From contig NZ_LMGJ01000023.1 of the NCBI RefSeq assembly GCF_001427385.1, forward strand, positions 124,001 through 188,000: a DNA stretch of 64,000 nt. The letters are read 5' to 3'. A program made the position numbers and the translations under genes. This document shows, one piece after another, positions 27,595 through 35,534 of the stretch. Source of the DNA: Mesorhizobium sp. Root157. GTDB taxonomy: Bacteria > Pseudomonadota > Alphaproteobacteria > Rhizobiales > Rhizobiaceae. Under the pieces are notes generated by a model. The model was not told the DNA's origin and did not search any database. It saw only the letters and a program-made list of their open reading frames with translations. Position 1 is the first letter of the stretch. Each line of letters opens with the position of its first letter.

Positions 27595-28598
27595 CAGACG
27601 GCCTTCACAAGCCTCGCCACGACGTCGCGCACGCTTATGCCTTCGGCGCGGGCGGCGAAGGTCAGCGCCATGCGGTGCTGCAGCACCGGCTCGGCCAGCG
27701 CGCGCACGTCGTCGATGGAAGGCGCGAGGCGTCCGTCGTAAAGGGCGCGGGCGCGGGCGCACAGCGTCAGCGCCTGGCTGGCGCGGGGGCCCGGACCCCA
27801 TGCGATGGTCTTGTCGGCTTCGCCGTCGCCCTGGCCGGGCCGCGCCGAGCGGACCAGCTTGAGGATCGCCTCGACCACGCTTTCGGGCACCGGCATGCGG
27901 CGGATCAGCGTCTGGATTTCCCTCAGCCGCTCAGGCGTCAGCACATTGGCGGCCTTGGCTTCGTCGATGCCCGTGGTTTCCAGAAGGATGCGGCGCTCGG
28001 CGTCCAGTTCGGGGTAGAGGATGTCGATCTGCATCAGGAAGCGGTCGAGCTGGGCTTCCGGCAGCGGATAGGTGCCTTCCTGCTCCAGCGGGTTCTGCGT
28101 GGCCAGCACATGGAAGGGAGCCGGCAGGTCATGGCGGGCGCCGGCCACGGTGACATGATATTCCTGCATCGATTGGAGCAGCGCCGATTGGGTGCGCGGC
28201 GAGGCGCGGTTGATCTCGTCGGCCATCAGAAGCTGGGCGAAGATCGGGCCTGAAATGAAGCGGAAGGAGCGCTTGCCACTCTCGTCCTGCTCCATCACCT
28301 CGGAGCCGAGAATATCGGACGGCATCAGGTCGGGTGTGAACTGGATGCGGCGTGCGTCGAGCCCCAGCACGATGCCCAGCGTCTCGACCAGCTTGGTCTT
28401 GGCAAGGCCCGGCACGCCGACGAGAAGCGCATGGCCGCCGGCCAGGAGCGCCACCAGCGTGCGTTCCACCACGCTTTCCTGGCCGAAAATGACGCGCCCG
28501 ACCCCGTCGCGGATGCGGGAAATGTCGGCCAGCGCCTTTTCGGCCTGTTCGATCATGTCTTTTTCGCTGACCGGGCTTTCCTTGACGATGACGCTCAT
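27594..28598 (-). CDS. MoxR family AAA+ ATPase
   Basis: A 334-aa MoxR-type ATPase. Walker A is GVPGLAKT (61-68), Walker B LLMADEINRA (DE at 127-128), and sensor 1 is in HVLATQNPLEQEGTYPLPEAQLDRF. The MoxR insertion typical of the clade precedes sensor 2. It is the first gene of a four-gene unit (moxR, DUF58, BatA/DUF4159, VWA-like). Such clusters are linked to maturation of metalloproteins or envelope stress resistance in other bacteria; the client here is unknown. The 171-bp divergent gap with the DUF1285 gene must hold both promoters. Confidence 0.93.
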   Translation of the reverse strand: MSVIVKESPVSEKDMIEQAEKALADISRIRDGVGRVIFGQESVVERTLVALLAGGHALLVGVPGLAKTKLVETLGIVLGLDARRIQFTPDLMPSDILGSEVMEQDESGKRSFRFISGPIFAQLLMADEINRASPRTQSALLQSMQEYHVTVAGARHDLPAPFHVLATQNPLEQEGTYPLPEAQLDRFLMQIDILYPELDAERRILLETTGIDEAKAANVLTPERLREIQTLIRRMPVPESVVEAILKLVRSARPGQGDGEADKTIAWGPGPRASQALTLCARARALYDGRLAPSIDDVRALAEPVLQHRMALTFAARAEGISVRDVVARLVKAV

Positions 28599-28769
28599 AG
28601 TGCCTCGATCCTTATGCTGGAGACGGGCGGGCCGTCCTCACTCGGCTGCGATTCGGCCTCGCGTCGGGAGCGGGAGGCGTTTAAACCACATGCGAACTGT
28701 ATAGATCACACAGACTCTAAATCACAGCTACAGGCTGACAAGCGCAACAACAGTGACTATTTCGTGACC

Positions 28770-29399
28770 ATGACGGACGCCCCCGAACATCGTGAAGCAA
28801 GCCTTTCGACCGCAGCCGATACACGCGGGCTGGAGGCGCTGATCTCGCGCGCCGCCCGTGCCGGCAAGGGCCTGCCGCCCGTGGAACGCTGGAATCCGGA
28901 CTTCTGCGGCGATCTCGACATGGAAATCCGGCAGGACGGTACCTGGTTCTATCTCGGCACCCCGATCGGCCGCATGCCGCTGGTGCAACTGTTCTCGACC
29001 GTGCTGCGCAAGGACGAGGACGGCAAGACCTATCTCGTCACCCCGGTGGAGAGGGTCGGCATCCGCGTCGTCGATGCGCCCTTCATTGCCGTCGAGGCCG
29101 ATGTCACGGGGCAGGGCGCCGACCAGGCCGTGACCTTCCGCACCAATGTCGGCGACGTGGTCGAGGCGGGGCCTGGCCATCCGCTGCGCTTTGTCGATGA
29201 AAGCGAGACTGGCGGGCTGAAGCCCTATGTTCTGGTACGCGGGCGGCTGGAGGCTCTGGTGGCGCGCCCGGTGATGTATGAACTCGTCGAATATGGCGAA
29301 GAGATCGAGATCGATGGCCAGACGATGTTTGCCATCCGCTCGCGCGGCGAGGTCTACCCGATCATGCCGGCCGACAAGCTGAGAAAGTTGAGCGCCTGA
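28770..29399 (+). CDS. DUF1285 domain-containing protein
   Basis: A 209-aa protein. The DUF1285 core begins at PPVERWNPDFCGDLDMEI near residue 36 and continues through GTWFYLGTPIGRMPLVQLFSTVLRKDEDG and TPVERVGIRVVDAPF. Known structures of the family are two-domain beta folds with unknown function. The ATG at 28770 lacks a strong ribosome-binding site; a GTG six bases upstream is an alternative. It is the first gene of a probable operon with the NUDIX hydrolase (5-bp gap) and the CCA transferase. Confidence 0.85.
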   Translation: MTDAPEHREASLSTAADTRGLEALISRAARAGKGLPPVERWNPDFCGDLDMEIRQDGTWFYLGTPIGRMPLVQLFSTVLRKDEDGKTYLVTPVERVGIRVVDAPFIAVEADVTGQGADQAVTFRTNVGDVVEAGPGHPLRFVDESETGGLKPYVLVRGRLEALVARPVMYELVEYGEEIEIDGQTMFAIRSRGEVYPIMPADKLRKLSA

Positions 29400-29404
29400 C
29401 CGTC

Positions 29405-30037
29405 ATGGCTGAACCTGCACCTTTTTCCGCCGAGGCTTTCCGCATGCGCGCCGCGCGGCAGCGCGCGCCTGAGGGCGGCCAGCCGGACTACGGCGACCAT
29501 CGGTTCAATCCGGGCCATCCCCGCCTGCGGGTCAACCGGGACAAGTTGCGCGGTGCTGCCGTGCTCATTCCCGTCGTCGATCACGGCCCCGAGGCCACGG
29601 TGATCTTGACCAAGCGGGCCGAGACGCTGCGCAGCCATACCGGGCAAGTGGCGTTTCCCGGCGGGCGCATCGATGCCAGCGACCCGACGCCTGAATTCAC
29701 CGCGTTGCGCGAAACCGCCGAAGAGATCGGCCTCGAAAACGGCTATATCGACGTCGTCGGGCGCATGCCGGATTACGTTTCCGGCACCGGCTATCGCATT
29801 GCCCCGGTGCTGTCGGTGGTCAAGCCCGGCTTCCACCTTCATCTCAATCCCGACGAGGTCGACACCGCCTTCGAGGTGCCGTTGCGTTTCCTCATGGACC
29901 CAGCGAACCACCAGCAGGGCAGCCGCATGTGGAACGACCTTGAATGGATGTTCTACGAAATGCCCTATGGCGGCCAGCGCATCTGGGGCGTGACGGCAGG
30001 CATTATCCGTACGCTCTACGAAAGGCTTTACGCGTGA
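29405..30037 (+). CDS. NUDIX hydrolase, CoA pyrophosphatase-like
   Basis: A 210-aa protein. The Nudix box lies at 86-110, starting GGRIDASDP and ending LRETAEEIGL. The catalytic REXXEE is intact; an acidic-to-Asp difference earlier in the box is normal for the CoA/acyl-CoA pyrophosphatase branch. HTGQVAFPGG just before it fits that branch as well. It probably cleaves CoA or oxidised CoA to phosphopantetheine and 3',5'-ADP. Its stop overlaps the GTG start of the CCA-adding enzyme (GTGA). Confidence 0.9.
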   Translation: MAEPAPFSAEAFRMRAARQRAPEGGQPDYGDHRFNPGHPRLRVNRDKLRGAAVLIPVVDHGPEATVILTKRAETLRSHTGQVAFPGGRIDASDPTPEFTALRETAEEIGLENGYIDVVGRMPDYVSGTGYRIAPVLSVVKPGFHLHLNPDEVDTAFEVPLRFLMDPANHQQGSRMWNDLEWMFYEMPYGGQRIWGVTAGIIRTLYERLYA

Positions 30038-31305
30038 GTGACACGGTGACCATTGCCGGACGGGCCGAGTGGCTGGGCGACAGGCATTTGCAGCGCCTGC
30101 TTTCGGTGCTTGGCGAAGGCGGCGAAGTCGCGCGCATTGCCGGTGGTGCGGTGCGCAATGCGCTGCTTGGCCAAGCCGTCGCCGATGTCGATATCGCCGC
30201 CACCACCTTGCCGGACGAAACGGTTCGGCGCGTCGAGGCCGCCGGCTTCAAGGCGGTGCCGACCGGCATCGAGCACGGAACCGTCACCGTCATTGCCGGC
30301 GGCAAGCCTTTCGAGGTGACGACGCTGCGCGCCGATATCGAGACCGACGGCCGTCACGCCAAGGTTTCGTTCGGGCGCGACTGGAAGGCGGATGCGGAGC
30401 GGCGCGACTTCACCATCAACGCGCTCTACGCCGAGGCCGACGGCACCGTCATCGATCTGGTCGGCGGGCTTGCCGACATCGTCGCGCGCCGTTTGCGTTT
30501 CATCGGCGACGCGGAAGCGCGCATCCGCGAGGACTATCTGCGCATCCTGCGTTTTTTCCGCTTCTTCGCCTGGTATGGCGACGGTCGCCCCGACGCCGAA
30601 GGCTTGAAAGCCTGTGCCCGTCTGAAAGGGGGGCTGGATCGCCTTTCGGCCGAGCGCGTATGGGCCGAGCTGAAAAAGCTCCTGTCCGCCCCCGACCCGT
30701 CGCGGGCGCTGTTGTGGATGCGGCAGGCCGGCGTGTTGTCGCGCGTCCTGCCGGAGAGCGAGAAGTGGGGCATCGATGCCATCCATGCCCTGGCGCGGGC
30801 CGAGGCGGATTTCGGCTGGACGCCGGACGCCATGCTGCGGCTTCAGGCTATCGTTCCGCCCGATGCCGCCCGCATGAAGGCGCTTGCCGAGCGCTTGAAA
30901 TTCTCCACCGCCGAAACCAACCGCATCGAGCGTTGGGCGCTGAGGCCGGCTCTCGATCCAGCGACCACGGAAGGCAGCCTCGCCAAGCTGCTCTATCTTG
31001 GCGACCGGCAGGTTTTCATCGACAGGTTGCGGCTTTCACTGGCGACGGCGCGGGCGCGCGCCGTGGAGGACAATGCGGCCTTGCTGCACGCCGGCGGCTT
31101 CTCGCGCCTGCTCGGCTTCGCCGAGAAATGGCGAAAGCCGGTTTTCCCGCTCAAGGGTGCGGACCTTGCCGCGCTTGGCATACCCGCCGGCTCGAAACTT
31201 GGCGCGCTGCTGAAGCGGCTGGAAAACGACTGGATCGAGTCTGGCTTCGCGCTTCAACGCGAGGCGCTGCTCGATCGTGCCGCTAGGGAACTGAAGCCGG
31301 ATTAG
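30034..31305 (+). CDS. cca: CCA tRNA nucleotidyltransferase (poly(A) polymerase family)
   Basis: A 423-aa class II nucleotidyltransferase. GGAVRN at 37-42 and DVD at 51-53 are the catalytic helical turn and carboxylates; ERRDFTINALY near 120 and REDYLRILRFFRF near 165 complete the head and neck domains. It adds or repairs the 3' CCA of tRNA. Translation starts at GTG inside the preceding NUDIX stop (GTGA overlap), an indicator of coupling. No HD domain is seen, as in other alphaproteobacterial forms. Confidence 0.93.
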   Translation: MSDTVTIAGRAEWLGDRHLQRLLSVLGEGGEVARIAGGAVRNALLGQAVADVDIAATTLPDETVRRVEAAGFKAVPTGIEHGTVTVIAGGKPFEVTTLRADIETDGRHAKVSFGRDWKADAERRDFTINALYAEADGTVIDLVGGLADIVARRLRFIGDAEARIREDYLRILRFFRFFAWYGDGRPDAEGLKACARLKGGLDRLSAERVWAELKKLLSAPDPSRALLWMRQAGVLSRVLPESEKWGIDAIHALARAEADFGWTPDAMLRLQAIVPPDAARMKALAERLKFSTAETNRIERWALRPALDPATTEGSLAKLLYLGDRQVFIDRLRLSLATARARAVEDNAALLHAGGFSRLLGFAEKWRKPVFPLKGADLAALGIPAGSKLGALLKRLENDWIESGFALQREALLDRAARELKPD

Positions 31306-31314
31306 GAACGCGGA

Positions 31315-31432
31315 ATTCAGATCAGGGCGAGCCGAGAATAGTGATTTTCGAGAACCGGAGCGGAGTGTACATTTGGTACATGAGCACCGGAAGCGCAGAA
31401 AAACGCTATTCGCAGGCCGCTATCATCTGAAT
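31315..31432. repeat. 118-bp nested palindromic element
   Basis: ATTCAGAT (31315-31322) and ATCTGAAT (31425-31432) enclose GAATAG..CTATTC, CCGGAGC..and CCGGAAGC, and a central TGTAC..GTACA. No second copy was found in the window. I recall similar sequences between genes in other rhizobia, which would make it another dispersed family. Confidence 0.55.
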
Positions 31433-31436
31433 CTCT

Positions 31437-31540
31437 AGAGCGCGTTGCGATCTTTCAGATTCGCTGGTGCGCGCTCTAAGTGTTTGTTTTTATGCATGTC
31501 GATATCCCGAAACCGGTTCCCACTTTCGGGCGACATGCAT
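31437..31540. repeat. Composite palindromic repeat abutting the DUF1059 stop codon
   Basis: AGAGCGCG..CGCGCTCT (31437-31477) is followed by ATGCATGTCG..CGACATGCAT (31492-31540) with the CGAAACCGG..CCACTTTCGGG core. The last base is shared with the stop codon of the minus-strand gene. It lies between convergent genes. Confidence 0.75.
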
Positions 31541-31725
31541 TAGGCGGCGTCGCGCGCCTTCTCGATCCGCGACCGTATGGCCTCGACCATGGTTTCGCGT
31601 ATCACCGTCTCGCCATGGGTCTGGCGCATGTGTTCGACGGCGCGGCGCATCACTTCGGCTTCCTCTTCGGCACGCGTGTGCCATTCGCAGCCGGGGACGA
31701 GCGACCCGCAGTGGAATTCCTTCAT
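31540..31725 (-). CDS. DUF1059 domain-containing small protein
   Basis: The product is 61 aa and starts MKEFHCGSLVPGCEWHTRAE. The CGSLVPGCxW pattern with two cysteines and His resembles the DUF1059 small metal-binding-like fold; RAVEHMRQTHG follows. GGAAAGGAG precedes the ATG at a good distance, so the shorter start is chosen over an upstream ATG at 31764. The function is unknown. It ends inside a composite repeat. Confidence 0.8.
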   Translation of the reverse strand: MKEFHCGSLVPGCEWHTRAEEEAEVMRRAVEHMRQTHGETVIRETMVEAIRSRIEKARDAA

Positions 31726-31878
31726 GGGTTTCTCCTTTCCTCGTTTGGAATGAGCCGAAAGCATAACATGCTTGTCCGGGTTTTGTTGCCCGGTTCGGTT
31801 GTATTTTCACGTTTCCGCATGGTCCAGACAAATGCAGGGGACAAGCCGGCCGGCTTGTCCCCGTTGCCGATTTCGGAG

Positions 31879-32139
31879 TTACTTCGCGGCCATCACCGAT
31901 TCGGCGATCTTGTTCTTGCCGCTCATGTCCCACGACACGGTCACCTTCTCACCGACCTTCAGGCCAGGATCCTTGAAAGTCTTGGCAAGCTGGAACGTCG
32001 TACCGTCCTGAAGGATCAGGCTCTTGGCGGCGGCGTTGAACGTCTTGATATTGCCGGTGGTGTAGTGAACGGCGGCAAAGGCCACTGAACCGCTGGCGAG
32101 GATGGCGGCTGCGGCAGCCGAAACAACAAGCTTGCGCAT
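31879..32139 (-). CDS. DUF1344 domain-containing secreted protein
   Basis: The product is 86 aa. It has a signal peptide (residues 1-22, MRKLVVSAAAAAIL..FAA) followed by one small beta domain (GNIKTFNAAAKSLILQDGTT; KVGEKVTVSWDMSGKN) typical of DUF1344, common in rhizobia. It is likely periplasmic; the function is unknown. AGGAG lies 8 nt before the ATG at 32139. Confidence 0.85.
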   Translation of the reverse strand: MRKLVVSAAAAAILASGSVAFAAVHYTTGNIKTFNAAAKSLILQDGTTFQLAKTFKDPGLKVGEKVTVSWDMSGKNKIAESVMAAK

Positions 32140-32394
32140 GGCAGGCTCTCCTGGAATCGCCGGCGCATCCGTTTCGGACTGCGCCCGGCGCACGATGGAC
32201 CGTCCAGAAACGTCGGGTCGCGGTTCATGGGTGGTGAGCCGCCGGCGTTTCCCGGTCCGGCACAACAAATATCGCTGATTTTTCAGCAGTGTATTAGACG
32301 AAAAAGATATTCCGGATGGCCTCGAAAGCCACAATCGCCGCCCAGATTCGACGATCTGGACACGATTGCGACTCACGTTGAGGTCACGGAGATT

Positions 32395-33309
32395 TTACAG
32401 CCATTTCACTTCCGGCGGCAGGCTGGACAGGATCGAAGCGACGTTGCCGCCGGTCTTGAGGCCGAAGATCGTGCCGCGATCGTAAAGCAGGTTGAACTCG
32501 GCATAGCGGCCACGGCGCACCAGTTGCTCTTCGCGGTCGGCGTCGGTCCAGTTGTCGTTGAAGTTCTTGCGCACCAGGTGCTGGTAGACGACGAGGAAGG
32601 TGCGGCCGACGTCCTGCACGAAGTTGAAATCGGCGCTCCAGCCGCCTTTTTCCTCCTCTGAATGCAGCCAGTCGAAGAAGATGCCGCCGATGCCGCGGGC
32701 CTCGTTGCGGTGCGGCAGGAAGAAATACTCGTCGCACCATGTCTTCAGCCGGTCGTAGTCGGCGATCCCGGCGTGCTTCTCGCAGGCAAACTGCATCGCC
32801 CGGTGGAAGGCGACCGTATCCGGATCATCCTGGGTGCGGCGCCGGTCGAGCACCGGCGTGAGATCCGCACCGCCCCCGAACCATTGGCGCGAGGTCACCA
32901 CCATGCGGGTGTTCATGTGAACCGCCGGCACATTGGGGTTCCAGGGATGCGCAATCAGCGAAATGCCGCTCGCCCAGAAGCGCGGGTCTTCCTCGGCTCC
33001 CGGCATCTGCTTGCGGAATTCGGGTGAGAATTCGCCGTGGACGGTGGAGGTATGGACGCCGACCTTCTCGAACAGGCGGCCCTTCATCATCGACATCGTG
33101 CCGCCGCCGCCCTTGCCCTCGTCGCGCAGCCACGGCGTCTTTTCGAAGCGCCCCGCCTGCCAGCCCGACTGCGGACCGGACACTTCATCCTCGAGACCCT
33201 CGAAGGCCAAGCAGATGCGGTCGCGCAACTCCTCGAACCAGAGCCTGGCCGTTTCCTTCTTGTCTTCGATGTCGGCCGGCAATCCCGCCGCAATGTCAGG
33301 TCGCTGCAA
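32395..33309 (-). CDS. hemF: Oxygen-dependent coproporphyrinogen III oxidase HemF
   Basis: A 304-aa enzyme that oxidatively decarboxylates coproporphyrinogen III to protoporphyrinogen IX in haem synthesis, using O2. HemF marks are [49 protein letters not shown] and [10 protein letters not shown]. The TTG at 33309 is chosen because GGAGG lies 5 nt before it and the first residues match relatives; an ATG much further upstream (33543) would overlap the divergent gene. The 97-bp divergent gap with the 85-aa protein may hold both promoters. Confidence 0.95.
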   Translation of the reverse strand: MQRPDIAAGLPADIEDKKETARLWFEELRDRICLAFEGLEDEVSGPQSGWQAGRFEKTPWLRDEGKGGGGTMSMMKGRLFEKVGVHTSTVHGEFSPEFRKQMPGAEEDPRFWASGISLIAHPWNPNVPAVHMNTRMVVTSRQWFGGGADLTPVLDRRRTQDDPDTVAFHRAMQFACEKHAGIADYDRLKTWCDEYFFLPHRNEARGIGGIFFDWLHSEEEKGGWSADFNFVQDVGRTFLVVYQHLVRKNFNDNWTDADREEQLVRRGRYAEFNLLYDRGTIFGLKTGGNVASILSSLPPEVKWL

Positions 33310-33406
33310 ATCAGCCTCCGTTGCGGACCCGCTCGATCCGACAAATGACTCGTCTTTTCCGGCTGCGATCCCTAGTCTCTGGGGAGAACGCGTCAAGGAG
33401 GCTTTT

Positions 33407-33664
33407 TTGCGCACTCCGGCACGACCACCGCTGGATGGCCTCAGGAAACGGCTTGAGCAGAGCCGCGCAACGCGCGGCGGACGTCCGCGCGACGGCTTCC
33501 TGCGCGAGACTTTCGTTTTGTCGCGCACCGAGGCCCGCCTCAAGGCGCAGGAATGGTTCGAGCGCTGGCCGAAACAGGCCTACTGGACCGAAATCGAAAG
33601 CTGGTTCGAGCGGCCGGGCGACGTCATCGAATTCACCATCCGCCGGCTGCCGGCCGCCGACTGA
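33407..33664 (+). CDS. Small conserved hypothetical protein divergent to hemF
   Basis: The ORF is 85 aa, starting at a TTG preceded by AAGGAGG at 5 nt ([15 protein letters not shown]). It is rich in Arg, with [20 protein letters not shown] and [18 protein letters not shown] in the middle, and is probably a compact helical, cytosolic protein. No known family is recognised, but the strong ribosome-binding site and codon use support a real gene. Its stop lies 4 bp before the soxR stop, so these two genes are convergent. Confidence 0.65.
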   Translation: MRTPARPPLDGLRKRLEQSRATRGGRPRDGFLRETFVLSRTEARLKAQEWFERWPKQAYWTEIESWFERPGDVIEFTIRRLPAAD

Positions 33665-33667
33665 CTT

Positions 33668-34105
33668 TCAACGCACCACCAGTCGTCTCGCCCCCGGTCC
33701 GTCATGGCCGAGGCGATCTTCCTTGTTGCGCAAGGGGCAGCGGTCGATCGACATGCAGCCGCAGCCGATGCAGTCAGTCAGGCCGTCGCGCAGCTTCTTC
33801 AATTGCGCGATCCTTTGGTCGAGGTCGTCGCGCCAGATGGCTGACAGCCGCGCCCAGTCCACGCGGGTCGGCGTTCGTCCCTCGGGCAGCGAATCGAGCG
33901 CGGCGCGGATATCGGCCAGCGAGATGCCGACGTCCTGCGCGACCTTGATCACCGCCACGCGCCTCAGCACATCGGCACCGTAACGGCGCTGGTTGCCGCC
34001 TGTGCGGTGACTGCGGATCAGCCCGCGCTGTTCGTAGAAATGCAAGGCCGAAACGGCGACGCCGCTGCGCGCCGCCACCTCGCCGACCGTCCATTCGCGC
34101 GCCAT
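33668..34105 (-). CDS. soxR: Redox-sensitive MerR-family regulator SoxR
   Basis: A 145-aa SoxR. The MerR helix-turn-helix covers 5-42 ([25 protein letters not shown]). The [2Fe-2S] cluster cysteines are C112, C115, C117 and C123, the SoxR CX2CXCX5C pattern. Oxidised SoxR untwists promoters with 19-bp spacers. A consensus SoxR box lies 18 bp upstream of its own start (34123-34140), inside such a promoter directed away from soxR. In non-enteric bacteria SoxR usually controls redox-drug exporters and oxidoreductases; no such gene is adjacent here. Confidence 0.94.
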   Translation of the reverse strand: MAREWTVGEVAARSGVAVSALHFYEQRGLIRSHRTGGNQRRYGADVLRRVAVIKVAQDVGISLADIRAALDSLPEGRTPTRVDWARLSAIWRDDLDQRIAQLKKLRDGLTDCIGCGCMSIDRCPLRNKEDRLGHDGPGARRLVVR

Positions 34106-34118
34106 CGCAAATTCCCGC

Positions 34119-34149
34119 TTGACCTCAAGTTAAGTTGAGGTTGTAGCAA
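34119..34149 (+). promoter_or_regulatory. SoxR box inside a 19-bp-spacer promoter
   Basis: CCTCAAGTTAAGTTGAGG (34123-34140) differs from the SoxR consensus CCTCAAGTTAACTTGAGG by one base. It lies between a -35 TTGACC (34119-34124) and a -10-like TAGCAA (34144-34149) with 19 bp between them, the spacing SoxR needs. It points rightwards, into the 3' end of trmL on the opposite strand. Confidence 0.85.
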
Positions 34150-34237
34150 GGAGGCGTTCGATCTGCAAACCAGGGAGAAGGCCATGTGCATGCTTCAACG
34201 GTTCGGTCCCGCAAGACCGGTTGGCAACGTCTTGCCG

Positions 34238-34696
34238 CTAGCCGATCTGCCGGACGGCTTCGCCAGCCACCATGGCAACGGAGACCGCCAGATTGAGGCT
34301 GCGCGCGCCGTTCTTCATCGGGATCAGCAGGCGGGCGTCGGCCTTGGCATGGACATGGTCGGGCACGCCGGCCGATTCGCGCCCGAACAGAAGCGTATCG
34401 CTGGCCCCGAAGCGGAAGCCGGTGTAGGCGCTCGCGGCCTTGGTCGACAAAAGCACCAGCCGGCGCCCGTCGGCAAGCCGCTTCTCCTCGAAGGCCTGCC
34501 AGTCGAGGTGGCGGGTCAGCGCCGCCATTTCGACGTAGTCCATCCCGGCGCGCTTCAGCGCCCGGTCGGAGAGATCGAAGCCGGCCGGCTCGATGATGTC
34601 GACGCCAAGGCCAAGGCAGGCGGCGAGGCGCAGGATTGTACCGGTGTTGCCGGCGATATCCGGCTGGTAGAGGGCGATGCGCAGACCGTCGTGCAT
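34238..34696 (-). CDS. trmL: tRNA (cytidine(34)-2'-O)-methyltransferase TrmL
   Basis: A 152-aa SPOUT methyltransferase that 2'-O-methylates the wobble base of tRNA-Leu. Signatures are LYQPDIAGNTGTILRLAACLG near the N-terminus, FGRESAGVPD near 104, and IPMKNGARSLNLAVSVAMVAGEA in the trefoil knot. Length and motifs are normal. A SoxR-controlled promoter points towards its 3' end on the other strand. The upstream region on the minus strand holds TTGACA about 120 bp before the start as a possible -35. Confidence 0.93.
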   Translation of the reverse strand: MHDGLRIALYQPDIAGNTGTILRLAACLGLGVDIIEPAGFDLSDRALKRAGMDYVEMAALTRHLDWQAFEEKRLADGRRLVLLSTKAASAYTGFRFGASDTLLFGRESAGVPDHVHAKADARLLIPMKNGARSLNLAVSVAMVAGEAVRQIG

Positions 34697-34833
34697 TTTG
34701 AGGTGCTGTTCCTGCGTGGCAGATCGGCCACAGCCAGAGCGCGCTTTTGGCGATGGCTGGACTTTCGGGTGGTGATTTTCTGCGAATTCATGTATATGCC
34801 CACCATTGTCAACTCGAACTGACGGAGGCGGAT

Positions 34834-34890
34834 ATGGAATTCATGATGACCGTAGACATCCACCGCCCCATCCGTGGGCTTACTGCCTGA
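34834..34890 (+). CDS. Possible 18-aa mini-ORF upstream of ABC exporter gene
   Basis: ATG GAA TTC ATG ATG... encodes MEFMMTVDIHRPIRGLTA, with GGAGG 5 nt before the ATG. The ribosome-binding site is unusually good for a chance ORF. It could be a small protein or a translated leader for the genes at 35123-37421. No homologue is known to me. Confidence 0.35.
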   Translation: MEFMMTVDIHRPIRGLTA

Positions 34891-35122
34891 CGGCGGCACT
34901 CGGTTCGACGCTTCACTGACATTTCTCAAACGCTCGCGCTGATTCCCGCCGAAACGCTTTCACGGCTTTCGAAGGAATCCCGCAATGTTTTCCAAAGCGT
35001 CCAAGGGGCTTTCAGCCCCGGCTGAATCGGTTCCGCAGCTTTGCCAAGCCGCGTCCCGCGATCGCGACGCCAGCCGTCACGACCGCGATTTCAATTCGAC
35101 ATTTTTCCCGGAGGACGGACCG

Positions 35123-35503
35123 ATGTTCGATCCATACAGAATACCAGGCTCGCGCAGCCTGCACGAACGCAAATCGGCAAGCTGGGCCTTGCTGATCGGC
35201 GAGACCCATTCTTCAGCCGCTCACGCTGAAGCCCGGCGCCGGCCGCATCGCGGCATGCTGCCCGATGTCGACTTCTCCCGCGCGGTGCCGGACTATTCCC
35301 GGCCTTCGCTGGTGCGCCGGCTGTTTAGCCTGTTCAGCTCCAGCGGCGGGCGCCGCGCTACTGACGTGGCCTGTCAGGAATCCCCTGATGGGCCAGTCGG
35401 CGAAATGCGTTCGCCATCCTATATTGCAGGCGACAAGAAAGGCGCTTCGGCAAACCCACCCGCGTCCCGAGACGACGATCATATGCGTCCGCTGGCTGCA
35501 TAA
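35123..35503 (+). CDS. Hypothetical protein preceding the first ABC exporter
   Basis: The ORF is 126 aa and has GGAGG 8 nt before the ATG; an upstream start at 34985 is also open. The first 80 residues (MFDPYRIPGSRSLHERKSAS..; PDYSRPSLVRRLFSLFSSS) show codon use consistent with a real gene, while the last 40 look less ordered. No family is recognised. It ends 31 bp before the ABC exporter ATG and could be cotranscribed. Coding status is uncertain. Confidence 0.4.
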   Translation: MFDPYRIPGSRSLHERKSASWALLIGETHSSAAHAEARRRPHRGMLPDVDFSRAVPDYSRPSLVRRLFSLFSSSGGRRATDVACQESPDGPVGEMRSPSYIAGDKKGASANPPASRDDDHMRPLAA

Positions 35504-35534
35504 GCCGACACTGAACCAAGAAAGTGCCGACCTG

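Noticed and set aside
34184..34822. Plus-strand ORF of 212 codons downstream of the SoxR box
   Set aside because: Nearly all of it is antisense to trmL. The good ribosome-binding site is noted, but the protein sequence has no coding signs past about codon 18.
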